Part shown: positions 15,798 through 23,396 of the stretch, piece by piece
Numbering within the stretch: the stretch's first letter is position 1
Layout: every line of letters begins with the position of its first letter
Source: Catalinimonas niigatensis
Lineage (GTDB): Bacteria > Bacteroidota > Bacteroidia > Cytophagales > Cyclobacteriaceae
Length of the DNA: 64,000 bases
Assembly: GCF_030506285.1 (NCBI RefSeq)
Contig: NZ_CP119422.1
Location: forward strand, 6,993,501 to 7,057,500
Direction: 5' to 3'
Position numbers and translations under genes: made by a program
The notes under the pieces: generated by a model
What the model saw: the letters and a program-made list of their open reading frames with translations, nothing else
The model's database searches: none
What the model was told of the DNA's origin: nothing

Positions 15798-16235
15798 ATG
15801 AATTCGATTAAAATACTAGAAGAATTTCGTCAATTTCTAATTGGTTCGTGGAATTCACTTCCTAATAGAATTAAAAACAATGATAACTATCAATTAGATG
15901 ATTGGCTACAAGCGAATTGGGAAATATTGGTAGAAGCCAGACTATTTTATGATCAGAATAAAATTAATAAATTAATTCTTGAGGTATATGGAAATGGAGC
16001 TGATTTTAACGGAGCAAGTTCAAGAGTTTTTGCACCAGAGGCAAAAGCCACTCATTACATATGCATAAACCAGAATTACAAATTTGAGGCATTCGGCAAA
16101 CAATACGAAAATGGATGGTTCGGAATGGAATTACCATTTGATAAAGTTTTGGTGACAGATGAGAATGATAATGAAATAATTCTTGATGTTTCAGATATTA
16201 ACTGTGAATTGAAAGAAGTACTGACAAGCAGGTAA
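15798..16235 (+). CDS. Cassette gene 2: hypothetical protein (145 aa)
   Basis: Starts at ATG 15798, 13 bp after the cassette boundary (MNSIKILEEFRQFL). A longer frame to 15732 would translate the attC and is rejected. Soluble, AT-rich coding sequence, no signal peptide. It contains WLQANWEILVEARLFYDQ and a C-terminal run of short strands ending ELKEVLTSR. No family that I recognise. Stop TAA lies in CAGGTAAC. Like most cassette genes its role is unknown. Confidence 0.75.
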   Translation: MNSIKILEEFRQFLIGSWNSLPNRIKNNDNYQLDDWLQANWEILVEARLFYDQNKINKLILEVYGNGADFNGASSRVFAPEAKATHYICINQNYKFEAFGKQYENGWFGMELPFDKVLVTDENDNEIILDVSDINCELKEVLTSR

Positions 16236-16359
16236 CAAAAGCTATCTGTCATGCTGCGGAATAATGAGCTTAAAAATTAGTTTCTCTAAGCACCATTTTT
16301 GTAAGTTGAAAGATAAAAGTAAACAAGCACAGCCCGTTAGCTAGCGGGCTCGTTACCAG
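16229..16359 (+). repeat. attC recombination site 2
   Basis: Outer arms CAGGTAAC (16229-16236) and GTTACCAG (16352-16359) include a perfect GGTAAC/GTTACC pair. At 131 bp it is longer than site 1, within the range of long attC/VCR sites. Near the right side lies the hairpin GCCCGTTAGCTAGCGGGC (16333-16350), which could also end transcription of gene 2. Confidence 0.65.
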
Positions 16360-16376
16360 TCATTTAAAACGAAAAC

Positions 16377-16872
16377 ATGCCAAGGATAGAGTTAAAAACA
16401 ATAATTGAAGCACCCACCCATTGAAATTTGCTTTGATCTATCTAGGAGCATTGACTTACATAAAATTTCTACCAAACAAACTGGTGAAGAGGCAATTGAA
16501 GGAGTAACATCAGGATTAATAAGCTTGAATGAAACTGTAACTTGGAGAGCTAAACATTTTGGAGTTTGGCAGAAATTGATAACCAAAATCACCGAATATC
16601 AAAGACCTATATTTTTTGCAGATGAAATGGTGAAAGGTGCATTCAAAGCATTCAGACATGAGCATCATTTTGAAGAAATTGGTGAAGAAACTCTGATGAT
16701 TGATTACTTTGAATTTCAATCGCCCTTTGGAATAGTTGGCAAACTAGTGAATAGAATAGTGCTAATAGAATACATGACCAATATGCTGGAAATAAGGAAT
16801 CAGGTAATAAAAGAAGCAGCAGAATCAGATAAGTGGAAAGAGTTATTAAATGAAACTGAAATCGGCTGGTAA
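16377..16872 (+). pseudogene. Cassette gene 3: SRPBCC-like protein with a 4-bp frameshift
   Basis: The true start is probably ATG 16377 (MPRIELKTIIEAP). It is broken by a tandem duplication ACCCACCC (16412-16419) that shifts the frame and gives a stop after CAT. Beyond it the frame continues as PIEICFDLSRSIDLHKIS...ETVTWRAKHFGVW...FRHEHHFEEIG, the SRPBCC ligand-binding fold. Removing one ACCC joins the two halves exactly. A TTG at 16405 could still start a shorter protein lacking the first strand. Stop TAA lies in CTGGTAAC. Confidence 0.7.
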
Positions 16873-17088
16873 CAGTGCGTTCTATTAAAAAAACAAGCTT
16901 TTTAATATTAATATTTTAAGAAAAAGGCATAGACATCCTGCTCAACCATAAAGTTGAAAATTTTATTCTTTTTTGGATCTGCTACCGTAAAAGTTTGCTG
17001 TAAGCAAACGAGGTGTTAAAAGCAGTAAACGCAAGCATTTCCTACTTTCACCACCTGCTGTTCACTAGGTGGTCAAAAAATGTTCATA

Positions 17089-18084
17089 TTACTGCAGTTG
17101 TAGTTTCACATAGGGAGTATCCCTTCTGATGACAGCGAACATTCGGCTGATGAGCTTATTTCTGATGGCATTGATGACGACCATGTGATGTTTGCCCTCT
17201 TTGATCTTTCTGCGGTAGTAAACATGATACTCATTCTCGGTGCGTAAAGTATTTACAGCTCCCATACTAAGCAAAGCTTTCAACTTCTTATTGGCAATAG
17301 AAGAGACTTGTGTTCTCTTTTTGATGCTGGTGCCTGACTGGTGAGGAAAAGGAGCAGTGCCTACATAACAAGCAAATTTACGCCAGTCCTTGAATTTGGT
17401 AAAGCCATAGGTGTAGGCAATGACCTGAGCGGCGATTACTTTACCTACTCCTGGAATAGAGCAGAGCAAATGATTCTGGTGATGTAGCTGCTGATCCTGC
17501 TGCATAAGCCGATCAATTTGCTCATTGCACTTCTTGATCTGTTCTTTAAGGGCTTTGAGCTGTTGATTAAGGGAACGCATCATAAAAGAGATATCAACAT
17601 ACCCATCTAATTGCTTATGAGCTTCTATTGCAGTGATGATGCTGGTCTTCTGCTTAATGAGACGAAGTCTAAAAGAGATCAAAGTCTTAAGCTGTGCTAC
17701 TACAGCAACAGGAGGTGTGTATAGTTTCAACTTATCAGCGAACCTAAATGCAAACTGCGCTATCATCTCCGCATCTGCTTTATCCGTTTTTTTCCTCTTG
17801 ATACCCACAGAATGCTTGATACGATAAGCAGATTCCAGGCAAAGATCTGCCTTTTTACTTGCCAGAAAACAAGCCAAACCATAGCTATAGCTTCCTGTAT
17901 CCTCCATGCAAAACAAACAATTTTGCAACGATGCAACAGACCTGATCCATTTGAGAAATGTTGCAAATCCTCTATTATTGTTCTTAAACTGCTTGTGAGT
18001 TAGGGCACCGGATGAAGGTTCAAAAATGGCAGCATCAAAGGAAGATTTACTTACATCAATGCCCACAAATACTGACTTTTTCAT
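17089..18084 (-). CDS. IS110-family DEDD transposase
   Basis: 331 residues, full length. The RuvC-like DEDD domain is intact: D10 in GIDVSK, E61 in MEDTGSY, and D101 and D104 in KTDKADAEMIA. The C-terminal Tnp domain has IPGVGKVIAAQVIAYTYGF, then YVGTAPFPHQSGTSIKKR with the recombination-type serine, then NALRN-type helices. There are no stops or frameshifts, so it may be active. It recombines a donor DNA circle with its target under guidance of the element's bridge RNA. Confidence 0.93.
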   Translation of the reverse strand: MKKSVFVGIDVSKSSFDAAIFEPSSGALTHKQFKNNNRGFATFLKWIRSVASLQNCLFCMEDTGSYSYGLACFLASKKADLCLESAYRIKHSVGIKRKKTDKADAEMIAQFAFRFADKLKLYTPPVAVVAQLKTLISFRLRLIKQKTSIITAIEAHKQLDGYVDISFMMRSLNQQLKALKEQIKKCNEQIDRLMQQDQQLHHQNHLLCSIPGVGKVIAAQVIAYTYGFTKFKDWRKFACYVGTAPFPHQSGTSIKKRTQVSSIANKKLKALLSMGAVNTLRTENEYHVYYRRKIKEGKHHMVVINAIRNKLISRMFAVIRRDTPYVKLQLQ

Positions 18085-18111
18085 AACTTAATGATTGAAG
18101 ATTAACAATAA

Positions 18112-18249
18112 GTTGAACCAACTAGCACCTTTATGAGGCATGCAGGCCTATCGTTCTATAGGGTCATAGGTTCAACATTTTAGGAAAAGGAGGACTAACA
18201 CACTGTCAAGGTCTTAAGCCTAAGCAAGCCACAAGTTCTCCTCCTTTTC
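18112..18249 (-). ncRNA. Candidate IS110 bridge RNA region
   Basis: Upstream of the transposase there are two consecutive stem-loops. The first has arms GTTGAACC (18112-18119)/GGTTCAAC (18169-18176) with nested TATGA/TCATA and CCTAT/ATAGG stems around the loop CGTTCT. The second has arms GAAAAGGAGGA (18184-18194)/TCCTCCTTTTC (18239-18249). Two looped domains between the element end and the start of the transposase match the known layout of IS110 bridge RNAs. The eight bases CGTTCTAT (18152-18159) recur at the other end of the element (16878-16885). Boundaries and direction are inferred. Confidence 0.55.
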
Positions 18250-18293
18250 TCTAAAGGTAAGAATTGGATTATTTTATATGATTAAATATAAAG

Positions 18294-18348
18294 ATGCAAG
18301 CCAGACCCTTGCTGCGCTGCGGGCCATGCCTGCATCAGTCGTTAGAAT
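18294..18348 (+). repeat. Right half of attC recombination site 3
   Basis: ATGCAAGCC (18294-18302), a central GACCCTTGCTGCGCTGCGGG (18304-18323), then CATGCCTGCAT and R' GTTAGAAT (18341-18348). Nearly the same sequence as attC 1 (ATGCAAGCCCGACCTTGCTT). The left arm with TAAC is missing here and lies across the IS at 16866. Confidence 0.75.
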
Positions 18349-18353
18349 AAATA

Positions 18354-18935
18354 ATGCCTGAAAAGGAAATAGAAACATATTGTCCCGGAAGCCGAACAGA
18401 TTGGCGGAAATGGTTAGAAGACAATCATCAGTCAGCACAGTCTGTTTGGCTTGTTTATTATAAGTCATCCACCAAGGTTGCTTCTATCAGTTGGAGCGAT
18501 GCAGTGGATGAAGCACTTTGCTTTGGGTGGATAGATAGTACTAAAAAGACGATTGACAAAGAAAGGTATATGCAATATTTCAGCAGAAGAAAACCTAAAA
18601 GCATATGGTCAAAAATAAACAAAGAAAAAGTTGCCAAACTCATCCAGAATAACCTCATGACAAAAGCAGGTTTTGTCTGCATAGAAACCGCTAAACAGAA
18701 TGGTTCGTGGACAATTTTAGATGATGTTGAAGCACTTGTAATGCCAGAAGATTTGAAAAAAGAATTGGCAAATTACCAAGGCTCCTCGGAATACTTTGAT
18801 AGTCTGAGTAAGTCCGATAAAAAGATTTTGCTGCACTGGGTGGTTTTTGCTAAAAGAACCGAGACAAGACAAAAGAGAATTTTAGAAATCGCAGCATGTG
18901 CAAGTAAAAATTTGAAACCAAAACAATTCAGATAA
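18354..18935 (+). CDS. Cassette gene 4: YdeI/OmpD-associated family protein
   Basis: 193 residues, starting 6 bp after the cassette boundary. It contains WRKWLEDNHQSAQSVWLVYY, then ISWSDAVDEALCFGWIDSTK and YFSRRKPKSIWSKINKEKV, the conserved core of the YdeI family. It ends in a domain with ILLHWVVFAKRTETRQKRI, a YdeI C-terminal helix. Function of the family is poorly known; some members are linked with bacteriocin or cationic peptide resistance. Its own R'' (ATTCTAAC expected) is not visible after the stop, so this may be the end of the array. Confidence 0.82.
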   Translation: MPEKEIETYCPGSRTDWRKWLEDNHQSAQSVWLVYYKSSTKVASISWSDAVDEALCFGWIDSTKKTIDKERYMQYFSRRKPKSIWSKINKEKVAKLIQNNLMTKAGFVCIETAKQNGSWTILDDVEALVMPEDLKKELANYQGSSEYFDSLSKSDKKILLHWVVFAKRTETRQKRILEIAACASKNLKPKQFR

Positions 18936-18947
18936 AAGACGGCTTAC

Positions 18948-18990
18948 AAAAAAGCCTTGAGCTCAACGGCTCTATCTATGGCTTTTTCTT
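18948..18990 (+). terminator. Rho-independent terminator after cassette gene 4
   Basis: Stem AAAAAGCC (18949-18956)/GGCTTTTT (18980-18987) around an inner GAGC/GCTC pair, followed by C and T-rich bases. Confidence 0.7.
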
Positions 18991-19194
18991 ATATTTAAAG
19001 TCTTTACGAAACTGAAAGTTTTACGTGCTAAAATTCACCTGTTCTTCCGCAATTGCGTTGCGAAAATAGCGCATTAGGTAAGCATGAAATTTAAATATGC
19101 ATTAAAGCAAATTTACGGGAAATCCATACCTTGCTGAATGAGAAGCGCTACATTATTTGCTTGTTGCCAACCATAAGTTTAAAAATACCAGGCC

Positions 19195-19944
19195 ATGAAA
19201 AGATTATTATTGCTATGTTTTGTCTCTGTATGTATTTCCGGAATTGCCCTGGGGCAAGATCAGTACATCTTTCCTTATGGAGGTGGGCAAAATAAATTGT
19301 TTATCCAGGAAATCATTAAGCTCACGGGTAAGGAACGACCCAAAATTTGCTACCTGCCCACGGCTTCAGGAGATAGTGAAAGAGGTATTATCAACTGGTA
19401 TGAACTTGTGCATGACCTGTCGGTAGAACCCTACGTGCAGCGCGTTTGGATCAGTTCCTATAACCAGAAAGTTTCCTTTGAAGAAATGCTGCTGGGAATG
19501 GATGCCATCGTGGTAGGCGGAGGAAATACCCTCAACATGATGGCCATCTGGAAAGCACAGGGCATAGATGTGGTGCTTAAAAAAGCATTGGAAAAAGGAA
19601 TCGTTTTGGCTGGAGGAAGTGCCGGTTCCCTCTGCTGGTTTGATAACGGTACAACCGACTCCCGTCCCATTGAGCTGACTGTGGTAGAAGGCTTGGGATT
19701 TCTTCCCTTTAGCCATAGCCCACATTATCATAAAGAAGAATTTCGCAGGCCGCTCTATCACAAGAATATTGAAAATGGCATCTTCAAGGCTGGCTACGCT
19801 ATGGATGACTATTCCGGTATCATCTTCAGGAATGGAGAGCCGTTCAAAGTTGTATCTCTGGGTGAAGAATATAATTCTTATTTCGTGTCACTGGAAGATG
19901 GCAAAGTAGTAGAAGAGAAACTTGAGGCAGTGATCCTCAAATAA
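19195..19944 (+). CDS. Exported peptidase E-like protein (S51 family)
   Basis: 249 residues. The family fold has a Ser nucleophile in the GGSAGS motif (S142), with the preceding VVGGGNTLNMM loop and a later His segment (HSPHYHKEEF). Peptidase E cleaves Asp-Xaa dipeptides. Unlike E. coli PepE it begins with a signal peptide (MKRLLLLCFVSVCISGIALGQ, cleavage near residue 20), so it should act in the periplasm or outside. It also resembles cyanophycinase-like secreted members. Stands alone. Confidence 0.85.
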   Translation: MKRLLLLCFVSVCISGIALGQDQYIFPYGGGQNKLFIQEIIKLTGKERPKICYLPTASGDSERGIINWYELVHDLSVEPYVQRVWISSYNQKVSFEEMLLGMDAIVVGGGNTLNMMAIWKAQGIDVVLKKALEKGIVLAGGSAGSLCWFDNGTTDSRPIELTVVEGLGFLPFSHSPHYHKEEFRRPLYHKNIENGIFKAGYAMDDYSGIIFRNGEPFKVVSLGEEYNSYFVSLEDGKVVEEKLEAVILK

Positions 19945-20090
19945 ATGGCTGAGGCGAAGCATTACACGCTATTGTTAATGGAAAGTTACTCCTCAACAAT
20001 CAAAAACTAAATACTGCTAAACTATGCTAAATGTAGCTCTTCATATCATCGGTGTAAAGCCATCGTTTCACATACCTCAATCTATTGAAC

Positions 20091-20726
20091 ATGAGTATCA
20101 GAGACGCTTATAACAGTTGGGCCATTCAGTACGACACCAACCAAAACAAAACCAGAGATCTGGAAGGAATAGCCTTAAGGGAAACATTGCATCCCCTCAA
20201 CTTTGAGCATTGTCTGGAGATCGGTTGTGGCACCGGGAAAAACAGTCAGTGGCTGGCAGAAAAATCTGCTAATCTGACTGCTGTAGATCTTTCTGAGGAA
20301 ATGCTCAACAGGGCCAGACAAAAAGTGGAGGCAGAGCATGTCAGCTTTGTACAGGCGGACATTACCAAAGCCTGGTCTTTTGTGGACAAGCATTTTGATC
20401 TCATCAGTTTTAGCCTGGTGCTGGAGCATATCGCTGATCTTGATCACATATTTGCTGAAGTGAATAAAGTTCTTCATCCGGGGGGATTCGTGTATCTGGG
20501 AGAACTGCATCCCTTTAAGCAATATACAGGCACAAAAGCCAGATTTGACACTGAATCGGGCAGGCAGATAGTGGAATGTTATACTCACAATATCTCGGAT
20601 TTTGTACTGGCAGGAAAGCAGTCTGACTTAAAGCTAATTGATATGAATGAGTATTTTGATGAAGGAGACAGGAGTAGCATTCCCCGTATATTGACCATGC
20701 TTTTTCAGAAGCCTTTTTCCCATTGA
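20091..20726 (+). CDS. Class I SAM-dependent methyltransferase
   Basis: 211 residues from ATG 20091. Motif I is LEIGCGTGKNSQWLAE, with the acidic residue after the next strand (TAVDLSEEML) and motif IV in DLISFSLVLEHIADL. This is the Methyltransf_11/25 pattern of small-molecule or biosynthetic methyltransferases. An end segment with EYFDEGD may bind substrate. Substrate unknown. The acetyltransferase gene follows 21 bp later, so they are likely cotranscribed. Confidence 0.85.
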   Translation: MSIRDAYNSWAIQYDTNQNKTRDLEGIALRETLHPLNFEHCLEIGCGTGKNSQWLAEKSANLTAVDLSEEMLNRARQKVEAEHVSFVQADITKAWSFVDKHFDLISFSLVLEHIADLDHIFAEVNKVLHPGGFVYLGELHPFKQYTGTKARFDTESGRQIVECYTHNISDFVLAGKQSDLKLIDMNEYFDEGDRSSIPRILTMLFQKPFSH

Positions 20727-20747
20727 TTGTACTTAAACTTCAAATGG

Positions 20748-21203
20748 ATGCTGAGTATAGAGATCAAAAAACTAGAAACTCATGACATTGATCAATTCAT
20801 AGCACTAATCCGGGTGTTTGAAGATGTCTTTGAGATGAAGGCCTTCCTGATGCCGGAGCGCCATTATCTGCAACAGTTGCTGGCAAAGGATGACTTTTTT
20901 GTATTTGTTGCCTTATCAGAAGGTAATGTGTTGGGTGGTCTGACTTCCTATACTTTACAGCAGTATTATTCTACCTCACCTCTGGTATATATTTATGATC
21001 TGGCAGTGCAGACTGATTTTCAGCGGAAAGGGATTGGTAAAAAGTTAATATCTGCGATCACAAAATATTGCAAAGAAATGGACATGGAAGAGGTATTTGT
21101 TCAAGCCGATGAAGTAGATGACTACGCCTTGGATTTCTACCGTTCTACCGGGGCAACTTCCGAAAAAGTGGTCCATTTCTATTATCCTTTGAACAAATCA
21201 TAA
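20748..21203 (+). CDS. AAC(3)-I-like GNAT acetyltransferase
   Basis: 151 residues from ATG 20748. It matches aminoglycoside 3-N-acetyltransferase type I along most of its length: FEDVFEMKAF near the start, VLGGLTSYTLQQYY, then YIYDLAV and the acetyl-CoA loop QRKGIGKKLI, FVQADEVDDYALDFYRSTG and a final HFYYPL. Length (about 154 in AAC(3)-I) agrees. This does not prove resistance; chromosomal relatives with other substrates exist. No mobile sequence flanks it directly, but the cassette array is 1.8 kb upstream. Confidence 0.8.
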   Translation: MLSIEIKKLETHDIDQFIALIRVFEDVFEMKAFLMPERHYLQQLLAKDDFFVFVALSEGNVLGGLTSYTLQQYYSTSPLVYIYDLAVQTDFQRKGIGKKLISAITKYCKEMDMEEVFVQADEVDDYALDFYRSTGATSEKVVHFYYPLNKS

Positions 21204-21242
21204 CTTGGTCTACAAAACTCAAATGTAGTGCTTGTCTGTGCT

Positions 21243-21572
21243 TTAATACGTTCTGGCCTTTCTACGAGTCAGGCTTTCTTTCCTGAGCATTTTGGCTTCT
21301 ACATAAAAGGTAGCAAAAGGAATCAGCGAAGCGGCTAATGCCAGAGCGGTAGCGCTTAAAGGCCAGCGATAACGATAGGCTACCAGTAAGACCAATGCAA
21401 TATATACAATAAACAATAGGCCATGAGCATAACCCACCACCATATTAGGTTCAGGCATATCGGCCAGATATTTCAGGGGCATAGTAACGCCCAGCAATAA
21501 CAAATAAGAAATGCCTTCCAGAATGGCTGCCAATCTAAGCTGTTTGATACTTCTGTCTTGCGTTTGCATCAT
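21243..21572 (-). CDS. DUF3817 small membrane protein
   Basis: About 110 residues starting MMQTQDRSIKQLRL. Three hydrophobic segments: LAAILEGISYLLLLG, VVGYAHGLLFIVYIALVLLV and ALALAASLIPFATFYVEAKM. The motif EGISYLLLL followed by MPLKYL and GYAHGLLF is typical of the DUF3817 family of three-helix membrane proteins. Role unknown. It ends in a basic tail. Confidence 0.8.
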   Translation of the reverse strand: MMQTQDRSIKQLRLAAILEGISYLLLLGVTMPLKYLADMPEPNMVVGYAHGLLFIVYIALVLLVAYRYRWPLSATALALAASLIPFATFYVEAKMLRKESLTRRKARTY

Positions 21573-21741
21573 GTATGTTCGTTTCTTTTTACTAAACCTT
21601 ATACCCATTTGAAAAGGACTTGGTTCCCAGGGTTTCAATATATTTCATCGTCGGTAGTCAACGCAATTTATAGCGACCATTTCGTACTGGAAAAATTGAA
21701 CGTTGCTTTTTATTATTGACTTTTGTGTAAGAGTAAAAAGC

Positions 21742-23280
21742 TTACTCTGATGCATGCATCACTACTGTATTGGGAATTTTGATAACAAAAGTAGCGCCTT
21801 TCCCGGTTTCACTCACAACACTCACTTCACCTTGGTACTTTTCAACAATCCTTTTCACAATGTACAAACCCATACCAGTTCCATCAGCATAACGGTTAAA
21901 CCTCTTGAACATTTCAAATATTTTGTCGTGGTATTCTTCTGGAATCCCAATACCGTTGTCACTGACTTTTAAAACCCAGTATTCATCCTGAAGTTCAGTG
22001 GCTATCAGAACCTTGGGCTCCATGGAAGGGTGACTATATTTGATGGCATTGTCCAGGAGATTATAAAGAATACTGCGTAGATGTATGGGAGAAAAATACA
22101 GATGGTCAGGCTTCAGGTCTGTATGAATGCTGGCCTCTTTTTTGGCAATAGCTTCCTGATGGGTAACGATGAAATCATCAATAATTTTACGTATTTCAAT
22201 CTTTTCAAACGCTTCGGTGGCATCCTTTTCAATACGGCCCACATCAGCCAGGTCATGTATGATTAGCTTCAACTTATCAATCTGCTTATTCATCATGAAG
22301 TAGAGTGGGTGTAGCTCATCAGTACATGAAGCCGGGGTACGGCTTTCTATCAAATTCATTAAACCTTCCAGATTGGTCACCGGGGCTTTCAGGTCGTGAG
22401 AGGCAGTATAAACAAAATTGTCCAGTTCATGATTCACTCTTTTTAGTTCTTCGCTCTTTTGCTTTTGATCATGCATATCCGTAGCAGTACCAAACCACTT
22501 ACTTATGTTTCCCTGTTTATCTTTCATCGCTAGCGCCCTGCCCAGATGCCAGCGGTAGGAGCCGTCCTGTGCATTCCTCATCCTAAATTCTGTTTGAAAT
22601 TTCACTCCTGTTTCTACTGAATGATTCCAGATATTTACAACGTTTTGTAGATCCTGGAAGTGGATCACCTTTTGCCAGCCAGAAGCCAAGCTTTCTTCTT
22701 TATTGAGTCCGGTATAGCTATACCAGTTATCATTGTAGTAATCCAGTTCTCCATTGGATTTGGCTGTCCACACAATCTGAGGAATGGTATCGGTCAAAAA
22801 TTTAAAAGTGGCCCCGCTCTCCTGTAATGCTGCGGTACGTTCATTTACCTGGCTTTCCAGGCTTTCATTCAGGCTGAGCAGTTCTTCATTGAGTTGTTTC
22901 CATTGCTCTGCACTGGGAATCATGATAAGACGGGGAGTGATAAAAATCAAAAGCAATGCCGTACCAATAGAAGCCAATGCGGTAATGATTCGGATCACTG
23001 AGTCAGTTCGGTAAAAGGGTTCCCAGATATTGATGACATCCATCACATGAGTAGCTCCGCAGCCAAGGATAAAAATGGCAAAAAGAATGAGCATCCACAT
23101 GTACTTGAAGTCATTCCTGGCCTTTACAATTCGGATAAGGCTGAGTGGTATGACAAAATAGGCGATGGCTATAATGGAATCTGAGATCGCGTGCGACCAG
23201 AGAATGAAAGGCTCCCAGTAATAGCAGTGTCCATGTGGCATAAATGCCGATTCCATTGAAAAACTAACTAAACCTTCCAT
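21742..23280 (-). CDS. Sensor histidine kinase with ethylene-receptor-type sensor domain
   Basis: 512 residues. Residues 24-112 hold three membrane helices with the full set of copper- and ethylene-binding residues of plant ETR1: D34, Y41, I44, P45, C74 and H78. These match D25, Y32, I35, P36, C65 and H69 of ETR1 with a constant offset of 9. A PAS/PAC domain follows (about 155-270, FLTDTIPQIVWTAKSNGELD), then HisKA (H295 in TASHDLKAP) and the HATPase with LLDNAIKYS, DNGIGIP and GTGMGLYIVK. So it is an intact kinase likely sensing ethylene or a similar ligand. A response regulator lies divergently next door. Confidence 0.93.
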   Translation of the reverse strand: MEGLVSFSMESAFMPHGHCYYWEPFILWSHAISDSIIAIAYFVIPLSLIRIVKARNDFKYMWMLILFAIFILGCGATHVMDVINIWEPFYRTDSVIRIITALASIGTALLLIFITPRLIMIPSAEQWKQLNEELLSLNESLESQVNERTAALQESGATFKFLTDTIPQIVWTAKSNGELDYYNDNWYSYTGLNKEESLASGWQKVIHFQDLQNVVNIWNHSVETGVKFQTEFRMRNAQDGSYRWHLGRALAMKDKQGNISKWFGTATDMHDQKQKSEELKRVNHELDNFVYTASHDLKAPVTNLEGLMNLIESRTPASCTDELHPLYFMMNKQIDKLKLIIHDLADVGRIEKDATEAFEKIEIRKIIDDFIVTHQEAIAKKEASIHTDLKPDHLYFSPIHLRSILYNLLDNAIKYSHPSMEPKVLIATELQDEYWVLKVSDNGIGIPEEYHDKIFEMFKRFNRYADGTGMGLYIVKRIVEKYQGEVSVVSETGKGATFVIKIPNTVVMHASE

Positions 23281-23396
23281 GAGAAATAAAAGTAAGTATT
23301 AAAAAAGTATGAGACTTAAAATAAAGAGAACTTTCTCCAACAAAAAATATTACTATAATATTAACAGTCAATCACATTTTGATCTAATTTATTTAT

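Larger units (their letters stand above)
16880..18292 (-). mobile_element. IS110-family insertion sequence inside attC 3 (ends approximate)
   Basis: About 1.4 kb, containing one transposase gene on the minus strand, with noncoding flanks of roughly 200 bp on each side. The attC that followed cassette 3 is split: its left R'' CTGGTAACA is at 16866-16874 and its right half begins ATGCAAGCC at 18294. IS110 elements make no target duplication, and the exact ends cannot be fixed by eye. The noncoding region upstream of the transposase is longer and hairpin-rich, the IS110-group arrangement. Confidence 0.75.
15205..18348 (+). mobile_element. Integron-type gene-cassette array without integrase (CALIN-like)
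   Basis: Three adjacent units each begin with GTTRRY and end with its exact reverse complement at the gene's stop codon. The pairs are GTTAGCGG (15205) with CCGCTAAC (15721); GTTACCTG (15778) with CAGGTAAC (16229); GTTACCAG (16352) with CTGGTAAC (16866). This is the hallmark of integron cassettes, where the 5' end of a cassette pairs with its own R'' site. Between consecutive units lie attC-like hairpins. All genes point the same way. A fourth unit starts GTTAGAAT (18341), but I find no matching end. No integrase gene is in the window, so this is a cluster of attC sites lacking an integrase, or the far end of a larger integron. An IS110 element splits the third attC. Confidence 0.85.
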
